The position numbers and the translations under genes were made by a program. A DNA stretch of 64,000 bases from Bacillota bacterium (GTDB taxonomy: Bacteria; Bacillota; Clostridia; Christensenellales; JAEXRW01). Each line of letters starts with the position of its first letter. The stretch's first letter is position 1. Shown here piece after piece: positions 58,765-64,000 of the stretch. The stretch covers positions 1 to 64,000 of the forward strand of contig JAEXRW010000022.1 in assembly GCA_023454175.1 (NCBI GenBank), in the 5' to 3' direction. A model generated the notes under the pieces. That model ran no database searches. It was not told where the DNA came from and worked only from the letters and a program-made list of their open reading frames with translations.

Positions 58765-59822
58765 ATGTTACGGCGGATCTGTGCTATTGCATTTCTGGCT
58801 TTGTTTCTGTTCCTGGTCCTCTCGGGTGTAAGATAGAGACTCCGGTCGTTGTCGGCCCGACCTCTCCACAGGCAGCGACACCCTCGTCTCCTCCCTCTCC
58901 CACTCCGTTATCTACGCCTTCTGATACGCCTGTGCCGTCTGCTATACCCAGGGGTTTGTATACGGATGATTCGGGGCAAACCATATGTGAGTCGGATTCA
59001 GTGAGGATTGCAGTGAAAGTGCCCTCCGATTGGGTTTCGTTGAAGGGACCGCCATCAATGCCCGCATCATTGCTCCTGAGTAGTCGCGACCTGAAAGTGA
59101 ATATGCTCATTATGGCTAGTCCCAAAGCCGCATTCGGCATGGAATCCGATTCAGATATTGATTTGAAAGCATATTATGATGAGGAACGTATCACTACAGC
59201 ATTCGCTGGTTTACTCAAAGGTATGACGCTTGATAAAGTCGGCAGGACAGATATCAATGGGATAGAGGCCTATTATCGGATTATGAATGGAAATACAGGC
59301 AAAGTGTTCATCTATGATCAGCCTGTGAAAATAATATTATATCTATTTCCAACATCCGATAGCATAGCCACGGTTTATTGCGAAATGTTACCTGCCGCTT
59401 ATACGAAATCCAATAAACAGGTAGTAAATAATATCCTCGATTCCATCTCCATATCAGCAGTGGCTGATCCAAACCTGCGCTTCCCTAATATGGAGGCCAG
59501 TGCAGCAAAATGTCTGGATGTCATCCGATCTGAGAGCGCATATCCCGCCTCAATAACGCTGAATAAGGCTTACTTTGGGGTGGATGGCTATGAGGGCTAT
59601 ATCGATTTATATCTGAGTATTTCAAATGAAAACAGAATAGTACGCTATGTGTTTAATGAAACAGCATGCGAGAAGTTTGACAAAAAAGATATGTTATACC
59701 AAGACGATGTATTTGGTATATACCTTATTGATATTACTGGTATGCCTTCGCTGATAGCGCAGGACAAATATGCCAAAGAGTTGGACACACAGGCCATTAT
59801 TGAACAATCCCATGCAAAATAA
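58765..59822 (+). pseudogene. Lipoprotein gene with a one-base frameshift in the lipobox
   Basis: From the ATG at 58765 (GGGAGG upstream) the frame encodes a lipoprotein signal peptide, LRRICAIAFLALFLFLVLSG, and then stops at once. In the next frame the codon after Ser-Gly would be Cys, giving the lipobox LSGC, and translation continues through a Ser/Thr/Pro linker to about 310 further residues ending at 59822. One more G in GGG (58824-58826) restores a 352-residue lipoprotein. The mature domain (MPASLLLSSRDLKVNMLIMAS onward) matches no family I recognise. Real decay or a sequence error. Confidence 0.75.
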
Positions 59823-59849
59823 ATTGCCTTATAGGATTAACACTTTTCG

Positions 59850-59900
59850 CCACTCCTCCCCTTCCGTCCAATCCAGCAATCGGACGGAAGGGGAGTTTGT
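59850..59900. terminator. Bidirectional terminator
   Basis: A perfect 14-bp stem (CTCCCCTTCCGTCC / GGACGGAAGGGGAG) with a 12-base loop lies between the lipoprotein gene and the convergent htpG. Confidence 0.85.
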
Positions 59901-59961
59901 ACTTACCTACGTTCTGACTACTTTACTTGCATTTTGTTTGACTACTCATAAGGGCATTCCG

Positions 59962-59992
59962 CAATTGTCAATTGTCAATTGTCCATTCTCAA
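59962..59992. repeat. Heptamer array abutting the htpG stop codon
   Basis: Units TCAATTG, TCAATTG, TCCATTC and TCAATTA run to the stop codon at 59993. On the coding strand they give TGA and TGG units just beyond TAA. Confidence 0.75.
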
Positions 59993-61864
59993 TTAATTCA
60001 TTATTTTGCACACATTGTTGCTGTACTCCACCGGGTCTTCGATGGGCAGGCCCTCGATCAGCAGCGCCTGGCTGTACAGCAGCGTGGTATACAGGTTCAG
60101 TTTCTCTTTATCGGTATCATGTGCGTTCTTCAGCGCCTTGAATACGTCGTGGTTCACGTTGATCTCCAGCACCTTGGCCGCTTTGATGTCGGGGTTGTTG
60201 GGCATGTGCTGCAGCACCTTTTCCATCTCGATGGAGAGGGGTCCCTCGCTCACCAGGCACACCGGGTGAGACTTCAATCGTTTTGAAGCACGCACGTCCC
60301 CCACCTTGCCCGCCAATATCTCTTTCATAGCGGCGAAAAGTTCCCTGTCGGCGTCTTCCGTTTCCTTCTCCTTGTTTTCGGGTTCGATGCCCAGGTCCGA
60401 ACTGGAAACGGATTTGAATTCCTTCTCCTTGTAGTTCATCATCATCTGGATGGCAAATTCGTCCACCTCGTCGTCAAAGTACAGTATTTCGTATCCCTTG
60501 TCCGCCACCAGCTCCGTTTGCGGCATCCTGGATATCTTTTCGATGGACTCGCCCGATGCGTAGTAGATATACTTCTGGTCTTCCTTCATCCGGGAAACGT
60601 ACTCGTCGAGGGTAACGGGCTTCTTCTCGCTGGAGGAGTGGAAAAGCAGCAGGTCCTGCAGCTCTTCCTTGTTGGTGCCGTAATCGCTGTAGACGCCGTA
60701 TTTCAGTTGCCGTCCGAAAGCCTTGAAAAATTCCTCGTATTTCTCCCGTTCGTTTTTCAGCATCCCCTGCAGTTCGCTCTTGATCTTGTTCCGGATGTTT
60801 TTGGCGATGAGTTTCAGCTGCCTGTCATGCTGCAGCATCTCGCGGGAAATGTTCAGGGACAGGTCCTCCGAGTCCACCAGCCCCTTTACAAAGCTGAAAG
60901 AGTCGGGCAGCAGGTCTGCGCACTTGCTCATGATCATCACGCCGTTTGCGTACAGTTCCAGCCCCTTCTCGTATTCCCGGGTATAGTAATCGAAGGGCGT
61001 GCGGGAAGGGATGAAAAGGATGGCCGTATACCGCACCGTCCCTTCCGCGCTGGTGTGGATGTATTTGAGCGGCTTGTCGAAGCCGTAGTGCTTCTCCGAG
61101 TAAAAATTCTCGTAGTCCTCCGCCTTCAGTTCGCTCTTGTTCTTGCGCCAGATGGGCACCATGCTGTTGACGGTCTCTTCCGCCGTATGCTCCTCGTACT
61201 CCGTGTCGCTGCCCTCTTTCAGGTGCCGGTGCGTCGCCGTCAGTTTGATGGGGTAGCGGATGAAATCCGAATATTTTTTGATGATCGATCTTAACCTGTA
61301 CTCTTCCAGGTACTCGTCGTAATTCTCGTCCTCGGTATTGGGCTTTATCCTGAGGACGATCTCCGTGCCCACGCCTTCTTTTTCGCATGGTTCGATGGTG
61401 TACCCCTCCGCGCCTCTGGACTCCCACTTGTACGCCTCGGTGCTTCCCAGCGCGCGGCTGGTCACGGTGACGACCTCCGATACCATGAATGCGGAGTAGA
61501 ACCCTACGCCAAATTGGCCGATGATGTCAAACCCGTCCTTGACCTCGTTCTCCTTCTTGAAGGAAAGGGAGCCGCTCTTGGCGATGATGCCCAGGTTCTC
61601 CTCCAGCTCTGCCTTCGTCATCCCGATCCCGGTGTCGGTCACCGTTAACGTTCTGCTTCCCTTGTCCGGGACGATCCGTATGAAATAATCCTCCCGCGCA
61701 AAGGAGATGCTCTCGTCCGTCAGCGCCCTGTAGTAGATCTTATCGATGGCGTCGCTTGCGTTGGATATCAGTTCACGCAGGAATATCTCCTTGTGCGTGT
61801 ATACCGAGTGGATCATCAGGTCCAAAAGCCTTTGGGATTCCGCCTGAAATTGCTTTACTTCCAT
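59993..61864 (-). CDS. htpG: Molecular chaperone HtpG (Hsp90)
   Basis: A 623-residue ATP-dependent chaperone of full length. The N-terminal ATPase shows RELISNASDAIDKIYY, DTGIGMTKAELEENLG and GQFGVGFYSAFMVS; the middle domain (IPSRTPFDYY, YANGVMIM) and a C-terminal dimerisation region follow. The ATG at 61864 lies nine bases after AAGGAGC. A CIRCE operator lies 30 bases upstream, so HrcA control is predicted. Confidence 0.95.
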   Translation of the reverse strand: MEVKQFQAESQRLLDLMIHSVYTHKEIFLRELISNASDAIDKIYYRALTDESISFAREDYFIRIVPDKGSRTLTVTDTGIGMTKAELEENLGIIAKSGSLSFKKENEVKDGFDIIGQFGVGFYSAFMVSEVVTVTSRALGSTEAYKWESRGAEGYTIEPCEKEGVGTEIVLRIKPNTEDENYDEYLEEYRLRSIIKKYSDFIRYPIKLTATHRHLKEGSDTEYEEHTAEETVNSMVPIWRKNKSELKAEDYENFYSEKHYGFDKPLKYIHTSAEGTVRYTAILFIPSRTPFDYYTREYEKGLELYANGVMIMSKCADLLPDSFSFVKGLVDSEDLSLNISREMLQHDRQLKLIAKNIRNKIKSELQGMLKNEREKYEEFFKAFGRQLKYGVYSDYGTNKEELQDLLLFHSSSEKKPVTLDEYVSRMKEDQKYIYYASGESIEKISRMPQTELVADKGYEILYFDDEVDEFAIQMMMNYKEKEFKSVSSSDLGIEPENKEKETEDADRELFAAMKEILAGKVGDVRASKRLKSHPVCLVSEGPLSIEMEKVLQHMPNNPDIKAAKVLEINVNHDVFKALKNAHDTDKEKLNLYTTLLYSQALLIEGLPIEDPVEYSNNVCKIMN

Positions 61865-61893
61865 TGCGCATCGCTCCTTGTTCAGTCCGTGTG

Positions 61894-61920
61894 TTAGCAC
61901 TCTCTTGCTTTGAGTGCCAA
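61894..61920 (-). promoter_or_regulatory. CIRCE operator (HrcA binding site)
   Basis: TTAGCACTC-N9-GAGTGCCAA, one base off the consensus TTAGCACTC-N9-GAGTGCTAA. It lies between the htpG start and a possible promoter (TTGACA and TACATT with a 16-base spacer) further upstream on the minus strand. Confidence 0.92.
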
Positions 61921-62199
61921 TATCTAATGTATCCATTTTTTTGGATTTGTCAAGACCGTTCTTCAGCGTAAGTTATTCATATCTGTCCTTTTTGGAGGTT
62001 AGTTGCCTTTGGGTCATATGCCAATGATTGTTTGTCCTTGAAGTTTATATTCCTGCTCAAAAAGTTTTCTTGTGCTATCCGGCTTGGGGCTGTAAGGGTG
62101 GAGCCCCGCCCTGTCCGTGATGGATGCGGCTGTATTCGGCTGATGACACCGTGCCGGACGTCCTTGAGTGGAACGTGGTGCATGAAACCGTCTTTGGGC

Positions 62200-62250
62200 A
62201 AATAAAAAGTGCGGCTGGCCACATGGCTCAACCGCGCTGTATTTTTTATT
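62200..62250 (-). terminator. Probable terminator of the KTSC-like gene
   Basis: On the minus strand AAATACAGCGCGGTTGAGCC and GGCCAGCCGCACTTTTTATT form an imperfect GC-rich hairpin with a T-rich tail. It lies about 50 bases downstream of the small gene. The rest of 61937-62301 shows no convincing gene. Confidence 0.5.
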
Positions 62251-62301
62251 CCGGCATTCCCCGGAGCCTTGTCATAGATATTTGCAGGAAACCATTTGGT
62301 T

Positions 62302-62538
62302 TTAATAAGTATATTCGGGTTTGACCGGTTGTGTGGATCGTGCATCCTCGATATGCTGCCTGTAAAGGTCGTCGAAACCGGCTTCCTCCCGTTCATCCAG
62401 CAGTAGAAAAAAGATGTTTCTCGGTACGCCGGGTATTTCTTCGATCCTGCTGTCAAATCTTTTGATCATCAGGCATTCCTGTGCTTCATTGTAGGCGATA
62501 GCCGTCAGCTTTGCAGAGTAGACCGGAAAGTAGATCAT
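62302..62538 (-). CDS. KTSC-domain-like small protein
   Basis: A 78-residue cytosolic protein. YSAKLTAIAYNEAQECLMIKR is followed by IEEIPGVPRNIFFLLLD and the closing DDLYRQHIED, which parallels the KTSC fold pattern (strand, strand, VP turn, helix). The usual Lys-Thr-Ser-Cys residues are not clearly kept. AAGGGGGTCCCC precedes the ATG. Function is unknown; it is divergent from the TetR gene. Confidence 0.6.
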   Translation of the reverse strand: MIYFPVYSAKLTAIAYNEAQECLMIKRFDSRIEEIPGVPRNIFFLLLDEREEAGFDDLYRQHIEDARSTQPVKPEYTY

Positions 62539-62665
62539 TGGGGACCCCCTTGTAAATCCTTCAATATCCTACCGTTTGGTTGATTCCATGCAGTATATCG
62601 ACATATTTCGTGACATACTTTACATGTTTCGCCACTTTTTTGTTTCCTTTTGCTGCATGCTATCG

Positions 62666-62671
62666 TATAAT
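62666..62671 (+). promoter_or_regulatory. -10 element of the TetR gene
   Basis: TATAAT lies 21 bases before the ATG, so the leader would be only about 15 bases. A clear -35 was not seen. The upstream segment 62600-62635 repeats CATATTTCG and CATGTTTCG, a possible operator. Confidence 0.5.
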
Positions 62672-62692
62672 TTCACTTGGGTGGTTGCAAAT

Positions 62693-63319
62693 ATGTTCAT
62701 TGCGGAATCCGAAACCAGATGCCTGTCAACGAAGGCGCAGATAAAGCGGGTGGCGCACAGGTTGTTTGCCCTCAAAGGTTATCATGAAACTTCCATGCAG
62801 GATATAGCGGACGAGGTATCTGTAAACAAGGCCACGCTATTTTTCCATTACCAAAGCAAGTGCAACCTGTTTCTTTCAGTCCTGGAGGAGTTGGCTTCCG
62901 TATTCCAGGAAACCACGCGCAATGTCCTGGAAGAAAGCAGGGACGCGTCGCTGGAGAGGACGCTGTATAATGTTCTGAGGGCATTCATGATGGGATGCGG
63001 TCCCGAATGCCTCCTGCTTTGGCGCAAAACGCTTCTGATGATCTCCAGCGACATTGAAGATGATGTCCGTGAAGGGTCCCGGGCCATTATGAACAAGGCG
63101 AGTACGGCGATATACAGGGCATTGATCGATGCCGTATCTGCCAGGGCTCTGAAAGTCCCGGAAGAACAGGTCGAGTCTCTCGTGACATATTTCTCCCTGT
63201 TTACACAGTGCCTGATGGATTGGCGCGTTCTGCACATGGACTTTACGGAAGCCGCGTTCAATGAAAGGATCGAGAGGATGTGGCATCATTTCTGGTATGG
63301 CTGCCGGCCGAACCAGTGA
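62693..63319 (+). CDS. TetR-family transcriptional regulator
   Basis: A 208-residue regulator. The DNA-binding region is AQIKRVAHRLFALKGYHETSMQDIADEVSVNKATLFFHYQSKCNLF, a canonical TetR helix-turn-helix; a ligand domain of about 150 residues follows. The ATG at 62693 fits the promoter position; an upstream in-frame start at 62576 would precede the -10. It lies upstream of nifJ, but a terminator separates them. Its target is unknown and may include itself or the divergent small gene. Confidence 0.87.
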   Translation: MFIAESETRCLSTKAQIKRVAHRLFALKGYHETSMQDIADEVSVNKATLFFHYQSKCNLFLSVLEELASVFQETTRNVLEESRDASLERTLYNVLRAFMMGCGPECLLLWRKTLLMISSDIEDDVREGSRAIMNKASTAIYRALIDAVSARALKVPEEQVESLVTYFSLFTQCLMDWRVLHMDFTEAAFNERIERMWHHFWYGCRPNQ

Positions 63320-63368
63320 AACCAGGCTGTATGGTCCAGTGGCAATGCAAAATAAGGTGAAAATAGAG

Positions 63369-63394
63369 CGCACAACGGGGTGCGTTTTTGTTTT
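63369..63394 (+). terminator. Terminator of the TetR gene
   Basis: CGCAC and GTGCG enclose AACGGG and are followed by TTTTTGTTTT. Confidence 0.75.
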
Positions 63395-63486
63395 CCCAAA
63401 TGATGAACGTCCCCGCAGGATGATGCATGGCCTGGGAATAAGTTCATATCCGTATTTTCATTTTCCCCGACAAAATTACATTATTC

Positions 63487-63515
63487 TTGACCGTTATGAC
63501 TATATATAATATAGT
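63487..63515 (+). promoter_or_regulatory. Promoter of nifJ
   Basis: TTGACC and TATAGT are separated by exactly 17 bases. The leader to nifJ would be about 148 bases. Confidence 0.65.
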
Positions 63516-63594
63516 ATTTAGTTGGTTGGACATCCTCACAAAGCTGTGATACGCACTTCAACCGTATTCTGGATTTCTGAAAAACGAGGTTTAC

Positions 63595-63623
63595 AGGAAG
63601 CCCGGAATAGACCCGGTCTTCCT
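63595..63623 (+). terminator. Terminator-like hairpin in the nifJ leader
   Basis: AGGAAG..CCGG pairs with CCGG..CTTCCT around AATAGAC, followed by TTTAATATTTT. It lies between the promoter and the ribosome site (AAGGAGG) of nifJ and could act as an attenuator. Confidence 0.5.
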
Positions 63624-63669
63624 TTAATATTTTGCCTGATTTTATTACTTGTAAGGAGGTTTCCCGAAA

Positions 63670-64000
63670 ATGGCAAAAAAAATGACCGTCGATGGAAATA
63701 CCGCCGCCAGCCATGTGGCATACGCTTTCAGCGATGTCGCGGCGATTTACCCCATCACACCCTCTTCCACCATGGCCGAGTACTGCGATGAGTGGGCCGC
63801 CCAGGGCAGGAAAAATCTTTTCGGACAGACCATGCGCATCGCCGAGATGCAGTCCGAAGCAGGCGCTGCAGGCGCTGTCCACGGTTCCCTCGCAGCAGGC
63901 GCGCTGACCACCACCTTCACCGCATCCCAGGGGCTTCTTTTGATGATCCCCAATATGTACAAGATCTCGGGCGAGTTGCTGCCCTGCGTGTTCCACGTCA
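63670..64000 (+). CDS. nifJ: Pyruvate:ferredoxin oxidoreductase, N-terminal fragment (partial)
   Basis: The gene runs off the right edge; 110 codons are visible. KKMTVDGNTAASHVAYAFSDVAAIYPITPSSTMAEYCDEWAAQGRKN is the N-terminal domain of PFOR, and MQSEAGAAGAVHGSLAAGALTTTFTASQGLLLMIPNMYKISGE continues it. The enzyme decarboxylates pyruvate to acetyl-CoA with reduction of ferredoxin, central to anaerobic metabolism. AAGGAGG precedes the ATG. Its leader contains a hairpin that may attenuate transcription. Confidence 0.93.
   Translation, partial: MAKKMTVDGNTAASHVAYAFSDVAAIYPITPSSTMAEYCDEWAAQGRKNLFGQTMRIAEMQSEAGAAGAVHGSLAAGALTTTFTASQGLLLMIPNMYKISGELLPCVFHV

Noticed and set aside
61977..62456. Minus-strand frame of 159 codons downstream of and overlapping the KTSC-like gene
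   Set aside because: No ribosome site, low-complexity composition, and it runs through a terminator-like hairpin. The 78-residue frame in the same place has a strong site.

Overview
The window reads as a chromosome segment of an anaerobic, endospore-forming member of the Clostridia (Firmicutes). The supporting genes are a spoIIQ / spoIID / murA / ywmB block, pyruvate:ferredoxin oxidoreductase, LL-diaminopimelate aminotransferase (dapL) with dapB, a THF riboswitch on a folate ECF transporter gene, a c-di-AMP riboswitch, a CIRCE element and purine-rich Shine-Dalgarno sites. No transposase, phage gene, rRNA or CRISPR array was seen. The species cannot be named from the sequence alone.

Left third (1-20 kb): sugar and sugar-acid catabolism. 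A minus-strand ketogluconate arm (VOC protein, KDPG aldolase, KDG kinase, aldo/keto reductase, RbsC-like permease fragment) is divergent from an IclR regulator that is followed by a VOC protein and an RraA-like protein. The intergenic region holds two KdgR-like operators beside a near-consensus promoter. A long minus-strand series, probably starting at a DeoR regulator near 18.6 kb, encodes a LacC/FruK-type kinase, a FucA-type aldolase, a rhamnulokinase, a VOC protein, an iron-dependent alcohol dehydrogenase, a signal-less sugar-binding-fold protein, a second rhamnulokinase-like kinase, a second class II aldolase, an SDR dehydrogenase, a PfkB kinase and a GatZ/KbaZ protein. This fits 6-deoxyhexose or ketose breakdown: kinase, then aldolase to DHAP plus an aldehyde, then reductase. 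No isomerase is present.

Middle (20-45 kb): an old-yellow-enzyme-type flavoprotein with a terminal Cys cluster; the spoIIQ-spoIID-murA-ywmB block interrupted by a GNAT gene and a large secreted beta-sandwich repeat protein; a sodium:solute symporter; a diguanylate cyclase; a flavodoxin-ferredoxin; cell-wall enzymes (GH25 lysozyme, L,D-transpeptidase, LCP protein); dapL; several small cytosolic proteins; tRNA-Arg(CCU); and a self-contained GntR-ABC operon.

Right third (45-64 kb): one-carbon/folate genes (fchA-folD, then a THF riboswitch and folT), capA, hisC, a DNA glycosylase, a Ca/Na exchanger, a nitroreductase, dapB under a c-di-AMP riboswitch, htpG under CIRCE, a TetR regulator and the start of nifJ. 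Two paralogous structured leader RNAs of about 120 nt, each with a consensus promoter and a terminator-like 3' hairpin, occur at 54.6-54.7 kb and 57.3-57.4 kb. The second lies just upstream of the c-di-AMP aptamer. I could not assign this RNA to a known class, and it is the most interesting signal here.

The intergenic spaces are rich in repeats: heptamer arrays that abut stop codons, at least seven copies of a GC-rich palindromic repeat, a cluster of nested inverted repeats at 48.8-49.2 kb, and a multi-hairpin array at 45.0-45.3 kb. Three genes carry one-base frameshifts in short homopolymers, either true decay or sequence error.
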